Assembly (NCBI GenBank): GCA_964468655.1
Contig: CAYXUG010000025.1
Coordinates: forward strand, 1-29,339
Origin: CAYXUG01 sp964468655
Lineage (GTDB): Bacteria > Fidelibacterota > Marinisomatia > Marinisomatales > CAYXUG01
Direction: 5' to 3'
Length of the DNA: 29,339 nt
The position numbers and the translations under genes are program-made. Positions 1-8,233 of the stretch are shown here, piece after piece. Position 1 is the first letter of the stretch, and each line of letters opens with the position of its first letter. The notes under the pieces are model-generated. The model saw nothing but the letters and a program-made list of their open reading frames with translations. It was not told the origin of the DNA and searched no databases.

Positions 1-121
1 CTAAAAAAGTTAACTTAAATTACCAATGTGTAAACCATGTCTATCCAAGTGTCAGCGTATTTAATACTTTGCCTTGACCCATTCAAAATTTCGTTCTACC
101 TTTAAATGGAATAACAATGAA

Positions 122-844
122 ATGGCTAAACTTAAACAATTCAAGTATCATTTTCCTTTTTGGGGAATATTATTATCCCTCTGCAGTGGGCAGATTCTTA
201 ATCCTCCCGAGTTCAGAACCGAAAGAGAAGCAATGATTGAAACTCAGATTGAAGCAAGGGGTGTTAGAGATCCAAACGTACTCAATGCAGTAAAAGATGT
301 CCCCCGCCACCTGTTTGTAGATGAATCACTTTGGTCTGATGCCTATTCGGACGGACCCCTTCCTATCGGTCACGGTCAGACAATCAGTCAACCCTATATC
401 GTTGCTTTTATGACTGAACTCCTTCACCCGGATTCACACCACGTTGTGTTGGAAATTGGGTCAGGTTCCGGTTATCAGGCTGCCGTTTTATCCAGACTGG
501 TTCATCACGTTTACACCATTGAAATTGTTTCCGAACTTGGAATCAAGGCACAAGAAAAAATCAAGCAGTTGGGATATGATAATATTTCTGTGAAAATTGG
601 AGACGGTTATAAGGGATGGCCATCCGAAGCGCCTTTTGACAGAATCATTATTACAGCAGCGCCGGAGAATATACCGCCTAAACTTGTGGAACAGCTCAAG
701 CCCGGCGGAAGGATGGTTCTGCCTGTGGGACCCCGGTGGTTTGGGCAGGAACTTCTCATATTAGACAAGGATTCAACCGGCAGCACAACCACAAAAAAAA
801 CAATCCCCGTGCGATTTGTTCCAATGATTCATGGAGAAAATTAA
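122..844 (+). CDS. pcm: Protein-L-isoaspartate O-methyltransferase, probably exported
   Basis: The enzyme methylates L-isoaspartyl residues of damaged proteins using S-adenosylmethionine, which starts their repair. The SAM-binding motif EIGSGSGYQAA is at residues 111-121, preceded by the family signature IGHGQTISQPYIVA (82-95); DRIIITAAPENIP and LKPGGRMVLPVG follow. The length is 240 aa from the ATG at 122. An in-frame TTG at 74 would add 16 residues, but the ATG leaves a short basic start and the hydrophobic stretch FPFWGILLSLCSGQ (11-24), which looks like a signal peptide. The cysteine could suggest a lipoprotein, but the box LSLC is a poor match. Export to the periplasm is inference. Only a weak ribosome binding site (GGA at 108-110) precedes the ATG. 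The gene overlaps the next one by 14 bp, so the two are probably translated together. Confidence 0.9.
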   Translation: MAKLKQFKYHFPFWGILLSLCSGQILNPPEFRTEREAMIETQIEARGVRDPNVLNAVKDVPRHLFVDESLWSDAYSDGPLPIGHGQTISQPYIVAFMTELLHPDSHHVVLEIGSGSGYQAAVLSRLVHHVYTIEIVSELGIKAQEKIKQLGYDNISVKIGDGYKGWPSEAPFDRIIITAAPENIPPKLVEQLKPGGRMVLPVGPRWFGQELLILDKDSTGSTTTKKTIPVRFVPMIHGEN

Positions 845-2384
845 AACCTATTTTTCAGTTCCTGTTTTCCGCCTAACCATTTTCATCATTATATTTACCC
901 TGATCTTGACAGCACAGTTAAAAACACCTGCGCTTATGGCACCTCAATTCCCCAGCTATGCTGAATGGCTCAATACAGACAGAGCTTATTCCATAGATGA
1001 ATTCAAAGGCAAGTTTGTCATTCTGGATTTCTGGACTTACTGCTGCATCAATTGCATGCATATTCTTCCGGACCTGAAACGGCTGGAGCAAACATTCCCG
1101 GAAGAGCTGGTGGTTGTTGGAGTACACACCCCTAAATTTGCCGGTGAAAAGGAAAGTCGTAATATCCGGCAGGCAATACTTCGATATGAAATCGAACATC
1201 CAGTTATTAACGATCATCAATACGAACTCTGGCAGAAGTACGGTGTTCGCGCATGGCCCACCGTCGCCATCATTGATCCGGAAGGGTACGTGCTGGGAAA
1301 CCACTCCGGAGAAGGTGTCCGGGATGCACTTTTTCCATTTCTCACAGAGCAAATTTCAGATTACCGGAAGAAAGGTTTATTAACAAAAGGCGCCTTCATT
1401 TTTCGCAGTGAAAGTCCTGTGGAATCAGTTCTCTCTTTCCCCGGGAAAGTACTGGCTGATCCTCAAAATAATTTCATTTACATTTCAGACTCCAATCATA
1501 ACCGGATTCTTATTACCGATAAAATCACAGGCGAAGTGAAAGAAATCATCGGCTCGGGAAAGGTGGGACAAGCCGACGGCAATTTTAAATCAGCAGAGTT
1601 CAACCATCCTCAGGGGATCGCTAAGAATGTAGATTTTCTCTACATCGCAGATACGGAAAACCACCTCATCCGTGCTGTTGACTTAAACGGGAAAACAGTC
1701 ACCACCTTAGCAGGAACAGGCAGGCAGGCACAAGGATTCAATCAACCGGGAACCGGTACCACAGTTGCCCTTAATTCACCTTGGGACTTACTTTATTTTG
1801 AAGGAAAACTGTACGTGGCAATGGCGGGCTTCCACCAAATCTGGACAATTGATGTAGAAACGGCTGAAGCAAAACCATTCGCAGGCAGCGGACGGGAAGA
1901 CATTATTGATGGTTCAGCTATGCGGGCGGCTCTTGCCCAACCCTCCGGAATTACAACAGATGGCACTTATCTTTACGTGGCTGACAGCGAGGTGAGCGGA
2001 ATCCGTAAAATCACCATTGAAACAGGTGAAGTGGAAACCATCGTTGGGAGGGGGTTGTTTGAATTCGGTGATAAAGACGGCAACGGGAAAAGAGTCCGGC
2101 TGCAACACCCTCTCGGGATCACATGGGCAAAAGACCGTCTGTTTGTTGCTGATACTTACAACAACAAAATTAAAGTAATCCACCCAGATATAAAATCTTC
2201 CGATACATTCGCGGGATCAGGCGAAGAAGGCGCCACCGATGGTCTTGATGCAACTTTCGATGAACCGGGCGGAGTATCCTACTCCAATGGAAAGTTGTAT
2301 GTGGCAGATACAAATAACCATACTGTCAGGATTGTGGATATTGAATCAGGATCAACCGCTACATTAAATATCAAACTGCCTTAA
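831..2384 (+). CDS. NHLRC2-like protein: membrane-anchored thioredoxin domain plus NHL repeats
   Basis: The protein has 517 aa. A hydrophobic segment at about residues 12-29 should anchor or export it. A thioredoxin-like domain follows (about 40-175) with the redox motif WTYCCINCMH; the CxxC is C72-I-N-C75, preceded by a further cysteine, C71. From about residue 200 to the end there are repeated units such as YISDSNHNRI, YIADTENHLIRAVD, YVADSEVSGIRKI, FVADTYNNKIKVI and YVADTNNHTVRIVD, which are NHL beta-propeller blades. This order of domains, including the CCINC motif, matches the NHLRC2 family. The family's substrate is not known; a thiol-disulfide role with a binding propeller is likely. 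The gene starts inside the methyltransferase gene, which suggests a shared role in protein quality control of the cell envelope (inference). Confidence 0.88.
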   Translation: MEKIKTYFSVPVFRLTIFIIIFTLILTAQLKTPALMAPQFPSYAEWLNTDRAYSIDEFKGKFVILDFWTYCCINCMHILPDLKRLEQTFPEELVVVGVHTPKFAGEKESRNIRQAILRYEIEHPVINDHQYELWQKYGVRAWPTVAIIDPEGYVLGNHSGEGVRDALFPFLTEQISDYRKKGLLTKGAFIFRSESPVESVLSFPGKVLADPQNNFIYISDSNHNRILITDKITGEVKEIIGSGKVGQADGNFKSAEFNHPQGIAKNVDFLYIADTENHLIRAVDLNGKTVTTLAGTGRQAQGFNQPGTGTTVALNSPWDLLYFEGKLYVAMAGFHQIWTIDVETAEAKPFAGSGREDIIDGSAMRAALAQPSGITTDGTYLYVADSEVSGIRKITIETGEVETIVGRGLFEFGDKDGNGKRVRLQHPLGITWAKDRLFVADTYNNKIKVIHPDIKSSDTFAGSGEEGATDGLDATFDEPGGVSYSNGKLYVADTNNHTVRIVDIESGSTATLNIKLP

Positions 2385-2395
2385 ATTCTGCAATC

Positions 2396-2953
2396 ATGGA
2401 AACTGTGGGTATCAGTGAATTTGTAAAACGACAGCACGAGGGGTCGGGAAAAACCTTTTCTCCTACGCTGTCATTTGAAGAAATTGCAAACCACGCTCAA
2501 CAACAAATGGCTGAAGGTCACTTTAATAAAGGATACCGCGATGGCGTTCGGCTGGTACACGTTTCTGATGAATTAATTTCTCACTTTGTCTGTCCGCTGG
2601 TTAAAATTGATGAAACGACAAAACTTAATGTGGAGTGGACTCATCGTCAGGAAGGAGAAAATCCGTACATCCGGGTATCAGCAGAAAATGGAATACCACT
2701 AAAAGCAGGACGGGTGGAACTGGTTTTGTACCGATATGATGTATTGGCGGAAACAGATGAACAATCCACGGATGCCGAGTGGGAACTCATCAGCATTAAC
2801 GCGGTGCCGGAAGGTGTGGACCACCTCCCCATGAAGCCGGTCACCATGATGCGGAATCAGCTTCAACTCCCCGGCGGAACTTCCGCGCACTACACCTCAG
2901 AAGAGTGGGCTGAAGCCATAAAGTTCTGGCAGAAATTTGTACCTATTGACTAA
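2396..2953 (+). CDS. DUF3228-type protein of unknown function
   Basis: A 185-aa soluble protein that starts with ATG 11 bp after the NHLRC2-like gene, so it is probably the last gene of this plus-strand unit. No signal peptide or membrane segment is visible. The C-terminal part, with ISINAVPEGVDHLPMKP, VTMMRNQLQLPGGTSAHY and a final AEAIKFW, resembles the conserved end of DUF3228 proteins (pattern SINAQ..PITMMRN..GGSG). This assignment is from memory of the family pattern. The central region has regular beta-strand-like segments (LNVEWTHRQ, RVELVLYRYDVL). No catalytic motif is recognised and no function is proposed. The end of the gene faces the end of the minus-strand gene at 2984 with 30 bp between them and no clear terminator hairpin. 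Confidence 0.75.
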   Translation: METVGISEFVKRQHEGSGKTFSPTLSFEEIANHAQQQMAEGHFNKGYRDGVRLVHVSDELISHFVCPLVKIDETTKLNVEWTHRQEGENPYIRVSAENGIPLKAGRVELVLYRYDVLAETDEQSTDAEWELISINAVPEGVDHLPMKPVTMMRNQLQLPGGTSAHYTSEEWAEAIKFWQKFVPID

Positions 2954-2983
2954 ATAAAAGAGAGGCATGACCATCAGTTATTC

Positions 2984-5287
2984 TTAAAACGGATTAATCA
3001 TGGCTAATCTAAAATATTCCCCCGGTTTTTCATCGTTTTTCCACTCATCAATAGATTGTGCTTCCCCGTATGAAAATAAAAACAGCTGCGCACTTCCTAT
3101 TTGAAAAGCCACTTTCAACTCATAACCCGCTGTTACAACCCATTTACCCGGTTTTTCACCGGATGACCAGGCATTTCCTGCATCAGAAATGAGCGCGCCC
3201 GAAAGGGAGCCAAGCGTAAAACCGAGAACATTTAACGGCAGTTGAGGAAACAGTGGCAGCCGCAATTCAGCCGTTCCAAACACAACCCGGTCTCCCAATC
3301 GTACAGGTTCATCATCTGACCACCCTCGTGGATTCAAATTCTCCGGCTGTCCTCCTGTGCCCGCAGTCCCCGGGAGGTAGTAAGCCAAATCATGCGTGAG
3401 TCTAACACGCTCCTGCGCCGGGGGTGTCCCGGAAAGTGACACTGCTTTTTCTCTCAGGTAAAAAACGAAAGGACCAAACGGCTGATTTGTAAATGAATCA
3501 AATGTCAAGCGGCTGTATGAAAAATCGCCGTACCATTTATTTTGTGATAAGTCTGCCTTAAACAGTATGCCCGTACCATTATTTGGAATAAAGAAAAGAG
3601 ATTTGTGAGGCCGGCGGTTTACCCACTGATATGCAAATGAAAAAATGCTCTCTTTCCCCGATTCCGGTTCAGGAAATACCAAAACTCCATTTTCAGACGT
3701 ATAAGTCACTTCCCTTTCCCAAAAATTGGCGCTGACTTTGACAGAATGATTTGAACTTAAATGATTACCAAAATTTATGGGGATTTGCGTCCAGATTTCC
3801 CATCCGTCAAACTGTTCAATTAAATCATTTTCATCATATTGCCTTACACTGAAGTTAAATTGTTCATAAAAATTCACACCCCAAAGTGGTCCATGCTGAG
3901 CATTGACATATTCAATTGAATAAGAGGGTCGTTCGAAAGTCCACAAAGAATAAAGAATTCCCCCTAAAATATGCCTACCAAGGGCGTCTATCCAGACCGA
4001 ATAAGCGAAAAAATCTCTATTAGTAGGTATGATAAAGCTACTCATGTGTTTGATGTGTTTTAGAAATCGATAATTACTTTGATTCATAATTTCCACGGGC
4101 TCATGAGGATTTACACTCGCAAGAAGAATATCCGGCGCTTTTATTCTCCAAGTAGAAAAATGATCTCTAATATTCAAATCACTGGTGGAAGAAGTTCTGT
4201 TTACATCCACCTCAACAATTCTTACCGTATCCACATCGGTTAAGGACCGTGACAGGATGCTGTTTCCTTTGGGTGCCCATTGAACTCCCCACACAGCATC
4301 TCCCACATCGGTATTTCTGACGACTTCCTTTGTCTCCAAATCAATTGTGTGCAGGTTGGGTGTGAATCCCTTATGAGACGTAAAGGTAATTTTTTTACCG
4401 TCCGGATGCCAGACAGGCAGATAATCTACATCTGGGAAATCTGTCAGTTTTGATATAGTGTTTGTGGAAATTTCCAGTACCATAATATCCATATTCCCAT
4501 CGGGACCTGCTTCAGCAAACGCAATCATACTCCCATCGGGGGACCAGGCAGGCGATACAATTTGAGTGTCGTCCAAATAATCCGTCAACTTGTTTAAACC
4601 TGTCCCATCCGATTTGATGGTATAGAGATTTGAACTGTTATTTTTATGAGCTACAAAAACAATCAAATCTTCAACCGGGGACCAATTGGGATGGGCTGCC
4701 CGGAATGACTGAGTAAGCCATTCCCCTTTTCCTGTCTCAACATCAATGACACGAATATCCAAGCCAAAGGATTGATGCTTGCCAAAATGATATTTGGAAT
4801 AAACCAGTTTTGTGCCATCAAAAGACCATGAGACAACCGGGTGAATCCACCCATGATCCACTTCCTTTTTGTTGTATCGGGGTTTGGGGTTTTTCTTTTC
4901 TTCCGAAGTATCTTTTTTGGACGAAAACAACTTGGAGAACCAACTTGATTTTGGCTCCTCCTTCTCAGATTTTGTTGTATCCTGTTTTGCAATAATGAGT
5001 GATGTATCCCATTGATCCTTGTCATCTCTCCCTACCATGGCAATCTTCAAACTGTCCGGAGAAAATGCAAAATTAACTAATTTATTTATAGGGAGCGTTG
5101 CCACCTCACCAATTTCTTCAATAGCTTCTTTTTGGGAACGATAACCGTAAAAGTAGGTATTCATGTGCCGGCGCCAGTCTTCTTCAAATTGTGAAAGTTC
5201 TATGCCGGATTGTTCTTTGAACGATTTTTCAAACTTGAGAAGTTTCAGCTTATTCCTGTGCTGAACAATATTAACAATGGTGCTCAA
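2984..5287 (-). CDS. TolB-like beta-propeller and outer-membrane beta-barrel part of a split envelope peptidase
   Basis: This is the C-terminal part (767 codons from a TTG at 5287) of a gene whose N-terminal part is the open frame 5271-5921. The first ~60 residues, rich in helix-forming charge (KLKLLKFEKSFKEQSGIELS), continue the peptidase domain. PD40/WD40-like propeller blades follow: FSPDSLKIAMVGRD, WSFDGTKLVYSKYH, NWSPVEDLIVFVAHK, AWSPDGSMIAFAEAG, WHPDGKKITFTSHKG and WAPKGNSILSRS. The last ~350 residues look like an outer-membrane beta-barrel of the surface-antigen type: alternating aromatic strands, GTAELRLPLFPQLPLNVLG, and a terminal phenylalanine (AMINPF). There is no signal peptide and no ribosome binding site at the TTG, so this frame is not a natural independent gene. 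The downstream neighbour at 2953 is convergent. A +1 shift near 5287 joins it to the peptidase part. Confidence 0.8.
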   Translation of the reverse strand: MSTIVNIVQHRNKLKLLKFEKSFKEQSGIELSQFEEDWRRHMNTYFYGYRSQKEAIEEIGEVATLPINKLVNFAFSPDSLKIAMVGRDDKDQWDTSLIIAKQDTTKSEKEEPKSSWFSKLFSSKKDTSEEKKNPKPRYNKKEVDHGWIHPVVSWSFDGTKLVYSKYHFGKHQSFGLDIRVIDVETGKGEWLTQSFRAAHPNWSPVEDLIVFVAHKNNSSNLYTIKSDGTGLNKLTDYLDDTQIVSPAWSPDGSMIAFAEAGPDGNMDIMVLEISTNTISKLTDFPDVDYLPVWHPDGKKITFTSHKGFTPNLHTIDLETKEVVRNTDVGDAVWGVQWAPKGNSILSRSLTDVDTVRIVEVDVNRTSSTSDLNIRDHFSTWRIKAPDILLASVNPHEPVEIMNQSNYRFLKHIKHMSSFIIPTNRDFFAYSVWIDALGRHILGGILYSLWTFERPSYSIEYVNAQHGPLWGVNFYEQFNFSVRQYDENDLIEQFDGWEIWTQIPINFGNHLSSNHSVKVSANFWEREVTYTSENGVLVFPEPESGKESIFSFAYQWVNRRPHKSLFFIPNNGTGILFKADLSQNKWYGDFSYSRLTFDSFTNQPFGPFVFYLREKAVSLSGTPPAQERVRLTHDLAYYLPGTAGTGGQPENLNPRGWSDDEPVRLGDRVVFGTAELRLPLFPQLPLNVLGFTLGSLSGALISDAGNAWSSGEKPGKWVVTAGYELKVAFQIGSAQLFLFSYGEAQSIDEWKNDEKPGEYFRLAMINPF

Positions 5288-5921
5288 ACCTGTCTGCCAT
5301 ATAGAGAAGCTTGGAATAACCGTCCATGTGTGGATCTCTCATGTCGGTCACTTTATTTTTCAGTACATGAATCTTGTGGTAAAGGTCTCCCCTGTAAGGG
5401 CGCCATTTTTCGGTGAAATATTCCGCTGATCCTTCAACAAACCAGTCTGGCACTCCGGAATAATAATAGTTGAGGGGCTCCGGCAGCCACGTTTTTATGG
5501 CATTAAACATTACAATATGCTGCAGTTCATGGGATATAACCTGGAACAACCATTTTTCATCTTCAAGCCAAATAGCAGCATCATTCTGATCCACCCAGAT
5601 AAAGGACATGTTTGTCCACATAGCAAATCCGTTCATTATTTCATCGGCTGAGGTAAATGTGAGGTCTATTTTGGGAATTGTGCCCAAATCCATCTGCTTT
5701 AATAATGTAGGTAAAACCTGTTCCGAAATGGATGCGCCCTGTTTCGCCAGTTCCTCAATACCATCGTGATAGTGGATATTAAAATGTTTCGTTTCCAACG
5801 TGTGCCAATCCAATTCAGAGTGTACTCTTCCCGTCCACTGCCAGGTAAATTCCCTTTGAGCTGTTACAAGTGATAAACAGGTAACCATATAAATAAATGC
5901 TCTCGTGCAATTAAACTTCAT
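5271..5921 (-). CDS. Exported zinc peptidase (MA-like, HExxH) domain, N-terminal part of a frameshifted gene
   Basis: The start chosen is the ATG at 5921, preceded by AAGGAG at good spacing; the open frame extends farther up to 6053 but that part runs into the MATE gene. The protein starts MKFNCTRAFIYMVTCLSLVTAQ, a signal peptide. The metalloprotease motif HELQH is at residues 131-135, and the third zinc ligand is probably Glu163 in WFVEGSAEYF, which is the gluzincin/peptidase MA arrangement. The frame ends with KLLYMADRFEHHC and a stop at 5271. The continuation expected for the family, STIVNIVQHRN, is found in the overlapping frame that starts at 5287. A one-base excess (or two-base loss) near the TTTGAG at 5283-5288 would explain this. 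It may be a pseudogene, a sequencing error in the contig, or less likely programmed frameshifting. Confidence 0.78.
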   Translation of the reverse strand: MKFNCTRAFIYMVTCLSLVTAQREFTWQWTGRVHSELDWHTLETKHFNIHYHDGIEELAKQGASISEQVLPTLLKQMDLGTIPKIDLTFTSADEIMNGFAMWTNMSFIWVDQNDAAIWLEDEKWLFQVISHELQHIVMFNAIKTWLPEPLNYYYSGVPDWFVEGSAEYFTEKWRPYRGDLYHKIHVLKNKVTDMRDPHMDGYSKLLYMADRFEHHC

Positions 5922-5962
5922 CCTTTTCTCCTTCATGCAATTAAATTTTAATTCTAATTCAA

Positions 5963-7309
5963 CTATATCACTTTCTTCAACGTTGAACGAAGCCACCAAA
6001 AAGCAATACCCGCTGTGGCAATCATAGATGTTAAAATAGCATACCAGACCCACTCTACCGGCTTACCCATCCAAAAAACAAAAATGGATGCAAGCACAAG
6101 ACTAAACAGGAATACTCTCAGAAATGTTATCACAAGCATTGGGACTGCATTTCCCAATCCCTGCAATGATCTCCCGCATGTCATACTGACAGCAATAAAC
6201 GGATAGGAACAGGCAATTGCTCTCAGATAACCTGCTCCCATCTCAATAATTTCTGAATCTCTGGAAAACATGGTAACCAATTGAGGAGGAAAAATAAAAA
6301 ATATTACTCCAATTCCAAATCCAATGAATGCCGCCCTGCTCATGCCGTAATAGATAATATTTTTTACAAGGTCCATTCTTTTAGCCCCGTAAAACATTCC
6401 CACAAGCGTCACCAAACTGGTAGAGATGGAAATGGCCGGCATGATAAAAAGATGGTCTATTCTGCTGCCCACCTGATATGCCGCCACGGCATCATTTGAA
6501 AAAGTCACCAGAATTCGGTTAAAAATACCACTTCCAAAAGACATGAGAATCAGGGAAAATGAAGCAGGTAATCCAAGTTTGAAAATCCTCTGTATAATGG
6601 AGTTTGAAAATTTGAAATCCTTCATGGCAAAGGTGATGTAAGCGTGCTCTTTTACGAAAAGAAAGTAAATAAAGATTAAAGTAACAATGACCTGACTAAT
6701 AACCGTAGCAAGGGCTGCCCCTTCAACACCCATGTCCAGATAGAATATAAAAATGGGATCCAGAATCATGTTCAACACTGTTCCGCTTCCTTGAATAATC
6801 ATAGGTGTTTTCACATCCCCTTCACCGGAGAGAACAGACCTGAAAAAAACAGATAAAACTATGAAAATATACCCCCATAAAAGAACCTTCAAGTACCCCC
6901 AGGCCAAATATAAAATATCGTCACTCACCCCCAAAAGGATAAGCAGGGGTCGTCCCCACTTCAGCCCGGCAGCAGTAATTAATGTTCCCAGAATGATACC
7001 AAGAATTACGGCATGTTCAGCACAGTTATCTGCATTCTTTTTGTCATTACCACCTATAAATTGAGCAATGACAGCCGTAACACCTGAGCCGAGTCCAAAC
7101 ATCAATCCAAGCCCAAAAAATACAATTGGTAAATTAAATGATAATGCGGTAAGAGCATCTGCACTAACCATCCCCACAAAAATCATATCCACAAAAAGAT
7201 AGAGTGTTTGGACCATCATACCTGCCAACATGGGAAGTGTGAGCATCCACAATCCTTTCTTTGGATTGCTGATAAACTTATCTAACCTGGATTTTTTTAC
7301 TTCACCCAA
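5963..7309 (-). CDS. MATE family multidrug/cation antiporter
   Basis: A 448-aa polytopic inner-membrane protein with about 12 hydrophobic segments in two halves, the usual MATE length. Typical MATE sequence is visible: LTLPMLAGMMVQTLYLFVDMIFVG at the first two helices, VTAVIAQFIGGN at about 78-89, FFRSVLSGEGDVKTPMII in the middle, and GRSLQGLGNAVPMLV near 385-400. These transporters exchange drugs or metabolites for Na+ or H+; the substrate cannot be read from sequence. The only start that gives the full first helix is a TTG at 7309, 12 bp after the stop of the porQ-like gene; an in-frame stop lies just upstream of it. It probably shares a transcript with the porQ-like gene. The stop is 41 bp from the start of the peptidase gene downstream. 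Confidence 0.93.
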   Translation of the reverse strand: MGEVKKSRLDKFISNPKKGLWMLTLPMLAGMMVQTLYLFVDMIFVGMVSADALTALSFNLPIVFFGLGLMFGLGSGVTAVIAQFIGGNDKKNADNCAEHAVILGIILGTLITAAGLKWGRPLLILLGVSDDILYLAWGYLKVLLWGYIFIVLSVFFRSVLSGEGDVKTPMIIQGSGTVLNMILDPIFIFYLDMGVEGAALATVISQVIVTLIFIYFLFVKEHAYITFAMKDFKFSNSIIQRIFKLGLPASFSLILMSFGSGIFNRILVTFSNDAVAAYQVGSRIDHLFIMPAISISTSLVTLVGMFYGAKRMDLVKNIIYYGMSRAAFIGFGIGVIFFIFPPQLVTMFSRDSEIIEMGAGYLRAIACSYPFIAVSMTCGRSLQGLGNAVPMLVITFLRVFLFSLVLASIFVFWMGKPVEWVWYAILTSMIATAGIAFWWLRSTLKKVI

Positions 7310-7321
7310 AATAACAGTCGT

Positions 7322-8230
7322 TTACTTCAACAGAGAAAATCCAACACCGGATACAATGCCACCAATTCCGTTATTCTGAAGACCTATGTCAACAGACATT
7401 TTCTGAATCGTTAAACCAAATCCAACAGATGAAGCAGTTAATATATCATTACTCAAATCACCGGTACTCTGATCAATTCGGTAGGTGGAAGTCCCCCATC
7501 TGAAGAACATGCCATGGGAAAGAGAAAATTCTCCCCCGATTTTAATAACACCCTTTTTATTACCGGGCCACCACTCTCCCTCCAGAAGAAATTGGAGGGG
7601 AAGATGAGCCAGACGTTTCGATATTCCAGCCGCAACGCTTGAAGGCAAATCCTCCGCATAATCAGTATAATTTTGAATAATAAATCCCTTATTTTTTACA
7701 CTTATGCCTACCACTGTTTCAAATCGTTTCAATTCCCACGATACACCTAAGGATATCAAAAATACAGATGACGAAACATTATCAATATGACTGTTCAATA
7801 ATCCGGCACTAAACCCACCATCTAAAAATGAAAATAGTGACCGGGATAAAGATGCAGATAACCATGTATCTCCCGCAGAAAATTCACCTATTTCATTCTG
7901 GTTTTCATCCCGTTCCACAAAATTTCCATAATCCATGTGTTTTAAGGTGAATGACCGGTGACTTTTACCAATAACAGATGTTTTTTCAATCATCATAGAA
8001 TTAATATCTGCAGGATGTTTAATAATGGAAACCTGCCATGAATTACCCCCCCTCGAAAGAAGTGCAGGATTCATACTTGAAGCATCCAGCCCTTTTGAGT
8101 CTGAAACACCCGTGCCGGACATACTCAGTGTTCTGAGATGAAAAGGTGTTTCAAGAACACGGTAACTCTCCTTACCAAAGAGTACAGAGGTGATAAGCAG
8201 AATATTTATCAGTGTACTTGGTTTTTTCAT
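7322..8230 (-). CDS. PorQ/PorV-like outer-membrane protein (type IX secretion-associated family)
   Basis: A 302-aa protein with the signal peptide MKKPSTLINILLITSVLFGKES. The mature part starts RVLETPFHLRTLSMSGTGVSDS, followed by DASSMNPALLSRGG, the motif in which this family has an NPA/NPALL turn after the first barrel strands. Next are HPADINSMMIEKT and MDYGNFVERDENQNEIGEFS, which resemble the ADINYG and YINYGDF...GEFSA segments of PorQ. The rest alternates hydrophobic and polar residues as a beta-barrel does, and the protein ends GVGFSLLK. PorQ and PorV proteins work at the outer membrane in type IX secretion, but no other T9SS gene is in this window, so a direct T9SS role is inference. 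It starts with ATG 3 bp after the priA stop. Confidence 0.72.
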   Translation of the reverse strand: MKKPSTLINILLITSVLFGKESYRVLETPFHLRTLSMSGTGVSDSKGLDASSMNPALLSRGGNSWQVSIIKHPADINSMMIEKTSVIGKSHRSFTLKHMDYGNFVERDENQNEIGEFSAGDTWLSASLSRSLFSFLDGGFSAGLLNSHIDNVSSSVFLISLGVSWELKRFETVVGISVKNKGFIIQNYTDYAEDLPSSVAAGISKRLAHLPLQFLLEGEWWPGNKKGVIKIGGEFSLSHGMFFRWGTSTYRIDQSTGDLSNDILTASSVGFGLTIQKMSVDIGLQNNGIGGIVSGVGFSLLK

Positions 8231-8233
8231 AAT

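Noticed and set aside
74..121. TTG start for the methyltransferase, adding 16 residues
   Set aside because: The ATG at 122 gives a short basic N-terminus followed by a signal-like helix; the added residues resemble nothing in the family.
180..195. Lipoprotein cleavage site in the methyltransferase (LSLCSG)
   Set aside because: The residue before Cys is Leu, which is unusual for signal peptidase II; a simple signal peptide is at least as likely.
918..1383. Long opposite-strand and shifted frames inside the NHLRC2-like gene
   Set aside because: They lie fully within a well-supported gene and show no domain, signal or start site of their own.
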